DNA of 13,729 nucleotides from the NCBI GenBank assembly GCA_040901775.1, contig JBBDYF010000263.1, positions 1-13,729 of the forward strand. The letters are read 5' to 3'. Numbering within the stretch: position 1 is the stretch's first letter; each line of letters opens with the position of its first letter. The notes under the pieces were generated by a model that did not search any database, was not told the origin of the DNA, and worked only from the letters and a program-made list of their open reading frames with translations. Both the position numbers and the translations under genes were made by a program. Source of the stretch: CAYLLN01 sp040901775 (GTDB lineage Bacteria > Planctomycetota > Planctomycetia > Pirellulales > Pirellulaceae). This document shows positions 6,173 through 13,325 of the stretch, piece by piece.

Positions 6173-7331
6173 CGCCGTCCCAGGTTCCCTGGTCGAGCGA
6201 GAACGGCTGGTCGCCGCGGAGGGGGGATTTTGTCCCCGCGCCGACAGGCCGCTTGTCGAGCGCCCCTTTCAGGCCAAGTTGCCGAGGGTCGCGGGCAATT
6301 TTGTCGCTGAAGATGCGGATGTCGTCCAAAATCGGCTTGATCCGCGAGGTGATGTCCTCGGCGTTGGCCAGCGTCCGGTCGAGTCGGCGATAGAGCTGAT
6401 CGTCGTGCAGCAGTTGGCCGAGGGTTCCCTCGCGGCTGTTCAGGCCGTCGGTGAAGGTGACCAGTTGTTCGAGCAGCTCGTTGACGTTGGCCAGGCTGCC
6501 GTCGAGGTTGTCCACAAGTTGAGGCCCTCGTTCGCCGAGCGGCCGGGTGAAGTTTTCCAGATTTTCCAGATTGCGGGCGGCCCGGTCGCTGGCCGCTTTG
6601 ACGCCGTCGAACGCCTCGTCCGCCTTGCGGATGGTGCCGCGAGTCTCTTGCAGCAGGGCCGGAATCTCTTCGAGCGTTTGCTTGAGGCCGTCGCGCAGTT
6701 CGGGATCGCCGAAGACGTCGTTCAGGCTGGTCATGGCCCGGCTGAACTGGTCGAGCGCCCGTTCGGCCTTTTGCATGACGCGCGGCAACTGGTCGTCGTT
6801 GTTGGCCAGCGCCGTGTTCAAATTGCGGGCGGCCAGTTCGACCTCGCCCCCCGCCCGATGGATCGAGCCCAGGGCGCCGCGCATGTCCGTTTCGAGATTC
6901 ACCAACACGTCGAGCGGATTTCCCTGCACCATGCCGTTGATGATTTCGGTGCCGTCCTCCAGCGGCTTGGCGGTCGAAATGTGCTGGTCGGGCTCGACGA
7001 ACTCGATGACGGCGTCGCCCAGCACCGAGGCGCTGCTGATGCGGGCCGCTTCGCTGTCGAGGATCGTCCGCTGGCCGTCGATCTCGGTGGTGATCCGCAC
7101 GCCGCTAGGCTGCAACAGTTCGACGGCGGTGACCCGCCCGATCTGCACGCCGCTTTTGCGAACCGGCGTGCCCGATTCGACGCCTGGGGCCCGCGGAAAG
7201 CGAACGTAAATCGTGTACTTGCTCGCCCCCGGCAGGGGCAAGTCGCCAAACCGCGCCACCAAGAACGCGGTGATCAGCGCGGCGGCCAGCACCACTACAC
7301 CGACTCGTTGGCGAAGAACACGTTCGTCCAT
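6159..7331 (-). CDS. mlaD: MCE-family lipid transport protein, MlaD-like
   Basis: This is the substrate-binding component of an Mla/MCE ABC transporter that moves phospholipids between membranes. The 390-residue protein has one N-terminal membrane anchor (about 10-26, VGVVVLAAALITAFLVA). An MCE domain (about 38-115) follows, with VRFPRAPGVESGTPVRKSGV, IGRVTAVELL, ISSASVLGDAVIEFV and a following INGMVQG. A long helical C-terminal region (about 140-350) is rich in Leu, Glu and Asn heptads (ALLQETRGTIRKADEAFDGV, ENLENFTRPLGERG), as in MCE proteins that form extended periplasmic structures. E. coli MlaD is much shorter (about 180 residues), so this is the long type. It is the last gene of the minus-strand mla unit, 65 nt after mlaF. 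That spacer is taken up by a heptad repeat array ending 6 nt from the ATG. No Shine-Dalgarno. Confidence 0.9.
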   Translation of the reverse strand: MDERVLRQRVGVVVLAAALITAFLVARFGDLPLPGASKYTIYVRFPRAPGVESGTPVRKSGVQIGRVTAVELLQPSGVRITTEIDGQRTILDSEAARISSASVLGDAVIEFVEPDQHISTAKPLEDGTEIINGMVQGNPLDVLVNLETDMRGALGSIHRAGGEVELAARNLNTALANNDDQLPRVMQKAERALDQFSRAMTSLNDVFGDPELRDGLKQTLEEIPALLQETRGTIRKADEAFDGVKAASDRAARNLENLENFTRPLGERGPQLVDNLDGSLANVNELLEQLVTFTDGLNSREGTLGQLLHDDQLYRRLDRTLANAEDITSRIKPILDDIRIFSDKIARDPRQLGLKGALDKRPVGAGTKSPLRGDQPFSLDQGTWDGVIVE

Positions 7332-7336
7332 GAGGA

Positions 7337-7390
7337 GGGGCTGGGGACTTGGGACTGGGGGAGAATGACTAAGGACTAAGGACTAAGGAC
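7337..7390. repeat. Degenerate 7-bp tandem repeat in the mlaF-mlaD spacer
   Basis: Reading the plus strand in sevens: GGGGCTG, GGGACTT, GGGACTG, GGGGAGA, a six-base ATGACT, AAGGACT, AAGGACT, AAGGAC. The 3' part is also three exact GACTAAG units (7367-7387). The G-rich half (GGGG-CT-GGGG-ACTT-GGG-ACT-GGGGG) fits a G-quadruplex pattern. It is on the template strand for mlaD, so the mRNA leader is C-rich. It shares the heptad GGGGCTG with the array at 626-666. Confidence 0.8.
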
Positions 7391-7396
7391 GTTCGT

Positions 7397-8236
7397 TTAT
7401 GGCACGGCATGGTGGTTCCGCGATTCACGCATTTCCATTAGTCTTTCGCCCGCTTCGCCGTGGACGAACTGCCGGACGCGGCGATCGCGGCACTTGTCCA
7501 GGTCGCTCGGTGGGCCGTCGTAAATAATCTGCGGCTCGTCCGGCTCCAGGCGGGCCAGGGGGTAAAACATCACCACTCGGTCGGCCACTTTGCGGGCCGT
7601 GCGCATGTCGTGCGTGACGACGATGCTCGTCACCAGGTGGGTCCGCCGCGTGCTCATGATCAGTTCGTTGATTACGTCGCTCATGATCGGGTCGAGTCCC
7701 GTGGTCGGTTCGTCGTAAAGCATCAGTTCGGGATTCAGCACCAAGGCGCGTGCCAGGCCGACCCGCTTTCGCATTCCGCCGGAAAGTTCCGCCGGTTTTT
7801 TCACCACCACCGAATCGGGCAGCCCGACTTCGGCCAGGCGGGCCAGCACCAGCTCTTGCACCTCGCCGTCCGACACCCGCCGATGCTGCCGCAACGGAAA
7901 GGCGACGTTCTGCCCCACCGTCATGCTGTCGAACAGGGCCGCATTCTGAAACAGGTAGCCAAACCGGATTCGCTGCTTGACCAGTTCCTTGTCGGCCAGA
8001 GTTCTCAGGTTCCGCCCGTCGAACAGCACTTCGCCGAGCGTCGGCTTGATCAGGCCAATCGCCGTTTTCAGCGTTACCGTTTTCCCGCAGCCGCTTTCGC
8101 CGATGATCGCCACCGTTTGACCTCGCGGAATGGTCAGGTTGATGTCGCGCAGGATCCTTTGCGAGCCGAACTCGACGTGCAATTGTCGAATCGCCAGCAG
8201 TGGCGGGTCGGAAAGGTTGATGGGGTCGGGCGACAT
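7397..8236 (-). CDS. mlaF: Mla-type ABC transporter ATP-binding protein
   Basis: This 279-residue ATPase powers the MCE/Mla lipid transporter together with the MlaE permease. Motifs in order: Walker A GESGCGKT (46-53), Q-loop FQNAALFDSMTV (96-107, Q97), signature LSGGMRKRVGLARAL (151-165), Walker B LMLYDEPTTGLDP (171-183, catalytic E176) and switch H209 in VVTHDM. The AALFDSMTVGQNVAFPL block is characteristic of the MlaF branch. The ATG at 8236 has no Shine-Dalgarno. The usual upstream partner, mlaE, is displaced by about 1.7 kb by the methyltransferase and nuclease genes; the stop of the nuclease gene is 43 nt before this start. It therefore either depends on read-through across the inserted pair or has its own promoter. 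Confidence 0.94.
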   Translation of the reverse strand: MSPDPINLSDPPLLAIRQLHVEFGSQRILRDINLTIPRGQTVAIIGESGCGKTVTLKTAIGLIKPTLGEVLFDGRNLRTLADKELVKQRIRFGYLFQNAALFDSMTVGQNVAFPLRQHRRVSDGEVQELVLARLAEVGLPDSVVVKKPAELSGGMRKRVGLARALVLNPELMLYDEPTTGLDPIMSDVINELIMSTRRTHLVTSIVVTHDMRTARKVADRVVMFYPLARLEPDEPQIIYDGPPSDLDKCRDRRVRQFVHGEAGERLMEMRESRNHHAVP

Positions 8237-8279
8237 GAGAATATCAAGGACCAGAAATCGTGATGACAGAAGTTCGAGA

Positions 8280-8843
8280 TTAAATGTTGCGTGCCAGCAG
8301 CTTGTAGAGCTCGTCGTATGTCAGACTTTTATAATGGTAATGATCGAGGTGATGCTGAAGTGTTTTTTGGCTGACGTGGAATTGGCCTTCCCCCTTGTTT
8401 CCTTTGTGATGGAAATCCGAGTAGTAGATGCTTCCACCTTTGGCGCCTTCCATGATCTCCTGGCTAGTGATCCTGAAGGTCTGAACGCATTCCGCGAAAA
8501 ACAGACCGTAATAGAGCACGTCAAACTCGGTTCGCTTTACCTGCTGGATGTTGCAGTCGAACCGGTGCTGTTTCCACTCTGCAAATTCGACCAAGCGGTT
8601 CTTTGCCGCGGCTTCCTCGATACACTGCAACACCGTCTCCTCGGTGACCGTCGTATCCGCTTGCTTTTGGACGCGTGAGAACTTGACTTCGATTCGGTGC
8701 TCGCGCTGATCATCGAACAAATCGTGAAACTGACTGCGCGACTTGGCATAGGTTCCCAAACGCCTGACCATGCACTCCGCGACTGATCCGAAGCGGCGCG
8801 TATGCAACGCGAAGATTCCATCTCGCAGTGTTTCGCCATCCAT
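8280..8843 (-). CDS. Putative type II restriction endonuclease, PD-(D/E)xK-like
   Basis: The product has 187 residues. The N-terminal third shows a nuclease-like pattern: RRFGSVAECMVRRLG (E23), then SQFHDLFDD (D41), then HRIEVKFSRVQK (E52, K54). This gives E...D...ExK with the usual spacing and a hydrophobic beta-strand before ExK. The rest is a mixed region with FDVLYYGLFFAECVQTF (107-123), YYSDFHHKGNKGEGQFHVS (140-158) and a C-terminal YDELYKLL. The role is inferred from this pattern and from position: it follows a DNA methyltransferase gene after 39 nt, the usual layout of a type II RM pair. The start is fixed because an in-frame TAG lies 9 nt upstream of ATG 8843. GC is clearly lower than its neighbours (25 of 60 in 8281-8340). 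I do not recognise the recognition sequence or a specific family. A non-restriction DNA-binding protein remains possible. Confidence 0.65.
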   Translation of the reverse strand: MDGETLRDGIFALHTRRFGSVAECMVRRLGTYAKSRSQFHDLFDDQREHRIEVKFSRVQKQADTTVTEETVLQCIEEAAAKNRLVEFAEWKQHRFDCNIQQVKRTEFDVLYYGLFFAECVQTFRITSQEIMEGAKGGSIYYSDFHHKGNKGEGQFHVSQKTLQHHLDHYHYKSLTYDELYKLLARNI

Positions 8844-8882
8844 GGCTCTGTCCTAACGGTCAAACGTGCGGCCAACTTTCGC

Positions 8883-9884
8883 TCAAAAGAGCATGTGCTC
8901 GGCTTGGAGCGGTTCGGGCTGCAAGTCCTCCGGTATCGCCCCGCCGATTTCCAAGGTAGGCGCATCCTGCTCAAAGGGATGGCCGTTTTGCCAACCTAGC
9001 CTCCCAGTCTCGCGATAGTGCTCCAGTCGCCGAATCATGATTTCACAGAAGAGCGGATCAATATCTGCCGTGCGGCATCGACGGCCGAGAACCTCCGCCG
9101 CAAGGAGGGTCGAACCCGAGTGTCCGAACAGATCGAGAACCACATCGTCCTTATTCGAGCTGGCGCGTACTATTCGCTCCACGCTTTTTAGCGGCTTCTG
9201 GGCATAGCATCCGGAGACGTTCTCCTCCATGCGATAGAAGACCTGCTGGATATCAACCCAGACATTCCCGGCTCGGATGTTATCAGACTTGCCGCGCTCC
9301 AGGTTCTCGGTCTCCACTCCATTCACTTTCTTGTAGTAGCCTCGAAGGATTTTCGGAATGTCCGTGTATTCCGCTTCGACATTGAATGGGGGAGCGCCCT
9401 GCACGTAATACAGCAATTCTTGCCGAACTGCCATCCAGTTTTTCTGGGTTCCGTAACCGCGCTGGTTCCGCATCGTGATGAAGCTACGGGGAGTGAGCGG
9501 CTCATCACGCATCATTACCATGAAGTCTGCCAGCGGCTGGAATCCGTCGTTTTGATCCGCGCCTAACCAGACATAAAAGGAGGAGTCGGTGGCAAGAACG
9601 GAAAGTGTGTTTCGAACCCAGCGACGGCACCAATCGATGTAGTCTTGAATTCCGCGCTGCTCGAAGGCGACAAGATTGTACGGAGGATCCTGAATTGCCA
9701 GAACCGCCAGGGGCTTGCCAACTAATCGAATGACGGCATCCGCATCTGTCGCGTCCAAACAGCCGACACGGTGTCGGCCTGCGGGATCGTGCCAAATGTC
9801 TCCGAGTTTGAGCCGGCAAGCCGGAAGCAATCGTTCCCGCCAGTCGGTAGCCGTGTCGAGGCGCGGTAAAGGGTTGTTTTTCAT
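8883..9884 (-). CDS. Site-specific DNA methyltransferase, beta class (N6-adenine or N4-cytosine)
   Basis: This 333-residue enzyme should use S-adenosylmethionine to methylate an exocyclic amino group in DNA. The catalytic motif IV DPPYNL is at 66-71 and precedes the target-recognition region. Motif X (YAQKPLKSVERIV, 227-239) and the SAM-binding motif I (VVLDLFGHSGSTLLAAEVLG, 248-267) come after it. The order IV ... X-I defines the beta class. DPPY is more common in N6-adenine enzymes, which favours adenine. RNQRGYGTQKNWMAVRQELL (139-158) and ILRGYYKKVNG (179-189) are strongly conserved-looking blocks. It is the first gene of the inserted pair: 73 nt after mlaE, 39 nt before the nuclease. Codon and base composition are lower in GC (28 of 60 in 9301-9360) than mlaE. 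No control (C) protein gene is visible. Confidence 0.9.
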   Translation of the reverse strand: MKNNPLPRLDTATDWRERLLPACRLKLGDIWHDPAGRHRVGCLDATDADAVIRLVGKPLAVLAIQDPPYNLVAFEQRGIQDYIDWCRRWVRNTLSVLATDSSFYVWLGADQNDGFQPLADFMVMMRDEPLTPRSFITMRNQRGYGTQKNWMAVRQELLYYVQGAPPFNVEAEYTDIPKILRGYYKKVNGVETENLERGKSDNIRAGNVWVDIQQVFYRMEENVSGCYAQKPLKSVERIVRASSNKDDVVLDLFGHSGSTLLAAEVLGRRCRTADIDPLFCEIMIRRLEHYRETGRLGWQNGHPFEQDAPTLEIGGAIPEDLQPEPLQAEHMLF

Positions 9885-9957
9885 ACGAATCAGGCTATCG
9901 TCCCCCGGCCGAGTACGCCACCTCCTCCTATATCCGCGAGCGTTGCCCTTGGTCGTG
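9885..9957 (-). promoter_or_regulatory. mlaE-methyltransferase junction with orphan Shine-Dalgarno
   Basis: On the minus strand this 73-nt spacer contains ATAGGAGGAGGTGG about 40 nt before the methyltransferase ATG, too far to serve it. A GTG directly after it opens only eight codons (VAYSAGGR) before TAG. The sequence may be the leftover ribosome-binding region of whatever followed mlaE before the insertion. I found no convincing promoter for the methyltransferase in it. Confidence 0.3.
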
Positions 9958-10860
9958 CTAAAACAGCTTTGATGCGTTCGGGAACCACTGGTAATACGCC
10001 GAGTACATCATTTTGCCCAAGAGTAGGTCGATCGCCAGGATCAGCACGAACGACCAGACAAACGACGCCGTGGCGGCCCGGCCCACCCCTTCGGCCCCCG
10101 GAGTGCAGTGAAAGCCGCGATAGCAGCTCACCAGTGCAATCGCTCCGCCAAAAAAGATGCTTTTGAAAATGCCGCTGAACAGATCGAACGAATGCACGAA
10201 CCGCTGCGAGTTGTACCAGTAGTGGTGCATGTCGATGTTCAAAAAACTGACGCTATAGACGTAGCCCCCCACCACCCCCATGAAATCGGCCATGATGGTG
10301 AGCGTGGGGATCAGAAAAATGCATGCCAAAAATCGTGGAACGACCAGGTAATGGATCGGATCTGCCCCCATGCTTTCCAGGGCGTCGATCTGCTCGGTGA
10401 CCCGCATGGTTCCCAGTTCGGCCGCCATCGCACAGCCGACGCGCCCGGCCAGCATGGTCGCCGCCAGCACCGGCCCCAGTTCGCGGACCAGGGTCATGTT
10501 GATGACCGCCCCCAGCCGCGTTTCCAGTCCCAGGTCGCGGAAGGTAAAGTAGCTCTGGACGGCCAACACCATTCCGATGAACGTGCCGGTCAAAGCAATC
10601 ACGGGAAGGCTTAGCACCCCAACCTGGTAGAAATTGGGCAACAGGGTTCCGCGCTGCGGCCTCCGCCAGCAGAGCCAAGCCGCGACTTTGAGCGAGAATA
10701 AAGACAGGTCGCCAATCGTGGTAACGCTGTCGATCACCACGCCTCCCCAATCCGCCATCGAGTCCGACAACGCGGCGAAGAAGCCGGCAGGGCGAGTTTC
10801 GGTGGTGGCAGAAGCGGTGGACACGGGGGTGGAGGAGGACAGAGGACCAGGAAGCGGCAC
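9958..10860 (-). CDS. mlaE: Mla-type ABC transporter permease (MlaE/YrbE family)
   Basis: This membrane subunit of the MCE lipid transporter partners with the ATPase at 7397-8236 and the MCE protein at 6159-7331. It has 300 residues and about five hydrophobic segments. The MlaE signature is present: LPVIALTGTFIGMVLAVQSY (about 84-103), LVRELGPVLAATMLAGRVG (about 124-142) and MAAELGTMRVTEQIDALESM (about 145-164). The start as given is GTG 10860, which yields a Ser/Thr/Pro-rich N-terminal tail of about 34 residues. Starting at the ATG of codon 35 (MADWGG) would give 266 residues, closer to the usual family length, so the true start is uncertain. It is divergent from the secretion ATPase gene over a 93-nt spacer and is the first gene of the mla unit. 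Confidence 0.93.
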   Translation of the reverse strand: MPLPGPLSSSTPVSTASATTETRPAGFFAALSDSMADWGGVVIDSVTTIGDLSLFSLKVAAWLCWRRPQRGTLLPNFYQVGVLSLPVIALTGTFIGMVLAVQSYFTFRDLGLETRLGAVINMTLVRELGPVLAATMLAGRVGCAMAAELGTMRVTEQIDALESMGADPIHYLVVPRFLACIFLIPTLTIMADFMGVVGGYVYSVSFLNIDMHHYWYNSQRFVHSFDLFSGIFKSIFFGGAIALVSCYRGFHCTPGAEGVGRAATASFVWSFVLILAIDLLLGKMMYSAYYQWFPNASKLF

Positions 10861-10953
10861 ATGCGCGCAGGCGAGCGCGCAGCGCAGCCGATGCTATTTT
10901 CGGTTGGCGGACTCTAGCGATTGAGCAAACTTTAACGAATACCAGGTTCTGCC
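10861..10953. promoter_or_regulatory. Divergent spacer between mlaE and gspE-like gene
   Basis: This 93-nt spacer must hold promoters for both directions unless mlaE starts further in. It is AT-richer in 10890-10945 (CTATTTTCGG, GAGCAAACTTTAACGAATACC), as expected for a promoter region, but I could not align a -35/-10 pair with acceptable spacing on either strand. No Shine-Dalgarno is seen before the + gene, only CCAGG. Confidence 0.35.
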
Positions 10954-12183
10954 ATGACAGCAACGCTGCCAGAGCCGCTGGCGATGGAGCTGGCCAGGCT
11001 CGATCCGGCTGGCTACGACTACGCCACCCTGTTCGTCGAGCGGGTCTTCACCGCAGCCCAAAAGGCGCGGGCCAGCGACGTTCATTTGCAACCGACGGCT
11101 GCCGGCCTGTCGGTTCGCTGGCGGATCGACGGCGTTCTGCAAACGGTTGGTGAATTTCCCCGCGGCCAGGCAGCCGACGTCGTCTCGCGGCTCAAGGTTC
11201 TCGCCGGGTTGCTGACGTATCAAAGCGACATCCCTCAGGAAGGGCGCCTCGAACCGACCGGCAACTGCGAAATGCGGATCAGCACCTTTCCCACACTGCA
11301 TGGCGAGCGGGCGGTCGTGCGGCTGTTCGCGGCCGAGCGGCAATTCCTCTATGTGGAAGACCTCGCCTTTCCGGCAGAACTCGAAACGGCGCTCCTGCAA
11401 CTCTTGAGTGAAACGAGCGGGGCGATCCTGATCACCGGCCCCGCCGGCAGCGGCAAAACGACCACCGCCTATGCCTGCTTGCGGAATATCGCTCGGCAGT
11501 CGCAAGGCCGTCGGAGCCTCGTCTCGCTCGAAGACCCGATCGAAACGGCGCTCGATGGCGTGTCTCAATCGCAAGTCCATCCGGCCGGCGGCTTCGACCT
11601 GGCGACCGGGCTGCGGTCGCTCATGCGGCAAGACCCCGAGGTGATTCTGGTCGGCGAGATTCGCGATGCGGCGACGGCGGCGACCGCCTTTCAGGCTTCG
11701 CTGACCGGACACCTCGTGCTGAGCACGTTTCACGGCGGCGGCGCGGCGCGCGCCGCCGCCCGCCAGGTCGATATGGGAATCGAACCCTATTTGATCCGCA
11801 GCGGAGTGCGCGCCCTGCTGCACCAGCGGCTAGTGCGTCGGTTGTGCGAGTGTGCCACTGCTGGCTCGTCCAGCAGTGCCGACCAGCGGCTCGCCTTACC
11901 CATCGGCGCGTTCCGAATCGCCGCGGGCTGCCCGCTCTGCGCGCATACCGGCTATCGCGGCCGCTTGGTGCTGGCGGAACAACTGCCACCGCTGGCCGGA
12001 GAGCTCGGAGGGGCCGTGCTCGCGCGGCAAGACGCCGTTGAACTGCAGCGCTTGGCGCTGGCCGCGGGGATGACAACGCTCTTCGAGCGCGCCAGCCAAG
12101 CGGCGACCGCGGGCCTGACCGATCCCGCGGAAATTCGCCGCGTGCTCGGATTTTCGGATGTAGGGTGCGCTGCGAGCGGGTAG
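10954..12183 (+). CDS. gspE: GspE/PilB-type secretion ATPase, short form
   Basis: This is the cytoplasmic hexameric ATPase that drives assembly of a type II secretion pseudopilus or type IV pilus. The 409-residue product starts directly in the N2 domain (YATLFVERVFTAAQKARASD and VHLQPTAAGLSVRWRIDGVL, 24-62) and lacks the N-terminal N1/MshEN domain of the usual 500-570-residue members. The C-terminal domain is intact: Walker A GPAGSGKTTT (162-171), Asp box SLVSLEDPIET (188-198), Walker B VILVGEIRDAATA (230-242, E235) and His box LTGHLVLSTFHGGGAA (250-265, H253 and H260). The zinc-binding region has C298-x-C300 and C326-PL-C329 instead of the normal two CxxC pairs. The next gene is a GspF 57 nt downstream on the same strand, so it belongs to a T2SS/T4P-like operon. 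I cannot tell secretion from pilus from this segment. Confidence 0.9.
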   Translation: MTATLPEPLAMELARLDPAGYDYATLFVERVFTAAQKARASDVHLQPTAAGLSVRWRIDGVLQTVGEFPRGQAADVVSRLKVLAGLLTYQSDIPQEGRLEPTGNCEMRISTFPTLHGERAVVRLFAAERQFLYVEDLAFPAELETALLQLLSETSGAILITGPAGSGKTTTAYACLRNIARQSQGRRSLVSLEDPIETALDGVSQSQVHPAGGFDLATGLRSLMRQDPEVILVGEIRDAATAATAFQASLTGHLVLSTFHGGGAARAAARQVDMGIEPYLIRSGVRALLHQRLVRRLCECATAGSSSSADQRLALPIGAFRIAAGCPLCAHTGYRGRLVLAEQLPPLAGELGGAVLARQDAVELQRLALAAGMTTLFERASQAATAGLTDPAEIRRVLGFSDVGCAASG

Positions 12184-12240
12184 AATCGCAACGGCTACCG
12201 CTTTTCTCAGGATGTTTCCCTTCGGATCTCACCGTTTGCC

Positions 12241-13308
12241 GTGTCGCTGCCTGCCACGCTCGTCTCCCGACCGATCACCCTCGATCAACTCGTTGCCTTG
12301 AGCGACGAGATTGCAGCGCTGGCGCGCGCCGGGGTGCCGCTCGACCGGGGCCTGCGCGAACTGAGCCGCGATTTGCCCGGCCGCCTGGGCCGCCTGGCGG
12401 GCGACTTGAGCAAGCGCCTCGCAGCGGGCGAAAGCCTGGCGCAAATCGTCGCCGGCTCGAAAGGGATGTTTCCGCCCGCCTATCAGGCCGTGCTCGAAGC
12501 GGGCTTGCGGGTCGGCCGGCTCCCCGCCGCGATGGAAGAGACCGCCCGCACCGCCCGCCGCATTCGCGACCTGCGCTCGTCGATCGGCATTGCCTTGCTC
12601 TATCCGCTGATCGTGATCCAGCTCGCCTGGCAATTCTTTATTTTCGGCGTGTTGCGCACCGGGCCGGTCCTGCTCGGCGTACTCGAAGAGATGCAGCCGG
12701 GCTTCCTCGAGTGGCTACCGACGCTTATCTGGCTGGCCGAGTGGGCGCTCCCCTGGACCGGACTGCTGCTCGCCTGCTGGCTGGCGGCGCTGTGGTATCG
12801 AACCGGCCGGATCGCAGCCGGGGTCGAACTGCACCCGCTGCTTGCCTGGGGCACCGTGGGGCTGGTCGCGCGGATGCAGCGGGCGGCTCGGCTGGCCGCT
12901 TTGACCGACCTGCTGGCCCTGTTGGTCAGCCACCGGGTGCCGTTGGATGAAGCGGTCGAGCTCGCCTCGGCGGCGGTCGGATCGCCGCGGATGGCAGCCG
13001 GGGGGCGCGACCTGGCCGAGCGCATCCGCCGGGGCCAATTCGGCGGCCCTCCGCCGCACGGATTTTCGCCCCTGTTGGCCTGGACGCTGACCTGCGGCGG
13101 GGGCCACGCACATTTAAGCCAAACGTTGCACCGCACGTCGCAAATCTATCGCGACGAGTTCCAGCGCCGCGCGCAGTGGCTCGGCCTGTACGTGCCGCTG
13201 TTCGCCACCGTGGTCGTCGCGGGGGGCGTCGTCATCCTGTACGCCATTTTCTCGCTCGCTCCCTGGATTTTGATCATGCATCGCCTTTCCGATCCTCTGC
13301 TCCAATAA
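12241..13308 (+). CDS. gspF: Type II secretion F-family inner-membrane protein (first copy)
   Basis: This is the polytopic platform protein that couples the GspE ATPase to pseudopilin assembly. The 355-residue protein has two T2SSF-type domains. The first (about 15-115) contains LARAGVPLDRGLRELSRDL, LAAGESLAQIVAG and YQAVLEAGLRVGRLPAAMEE. A long hydrophobic region (about 115-195) follows. The second domain (about 215-320) contains LLALLVSHRVPLDEAVELAS and FSPLLAWTLTCGGGHAHLSQ. A terminal membrane segment (about 318-345, YVPLFATVVVAGGVVILYAI) ends the protein. The start is GTG 12241; no in-frame ATG precedes it and no Shine-Dalgarno is seen. The second domain is less canonical than the first (an RRGQFGGPPPHG loop). 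It is 57 nt after gspE and 17 nt before a second F-family gene. Confidence 0.87.
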   Translation: MSLPATLVSRPITLDQLVALSDEIAALARAGVPLDRGLRELSRDLPGRLGRLAGDLSKRLAAGESLAQIVAGSKGMFPPAYQAVLEAGLRVGRLPAAMEETARTARRIRDLRSSIGIALLYPLIVIQLAWQFFIFGVLRTGPVLLGVLEEMQPGFLEWLPTLIWLAEWALPWTGLLLACWLAALWYRTGRIAAGVELHPLLAWGTVGLVARMQRAARLAALTDLLALLVSHRVPLDEAVELASAAVGSPRMAAGGRDLAERIRRGQFGGPPPHGFSPLLAWTLTCGGGHAHLSQTLHRTSQIYRDEFQRRAQWLGLYVPLFATVVVAGGVVILYAIFSLAPWILIMHRLSDPLLQ

Positions 13309-13325
13309 CGGCTGCTTACGTTCGC

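Noticed and set aside
6279..7379. 366-codon plus-strand frame opposite mlaD
   Set aside because: Antisense shadow of the MCE protein, with no motif of its own.
8130..8678. 182-codon plus-strand frame opposite the nuclease gene
   Set aside because: Antisense to both mlaF and the nuclease candidate. The minus-strand frame has the ExK pattern and the operon position.
8237..9957. Target-site duplication or att sites flanking the RM insert
   Set aside because: Compared by eye, 8237-8279 and 9885-9957 share no convincing direct repeat beyond very short matches; no integrase or transposase is present.
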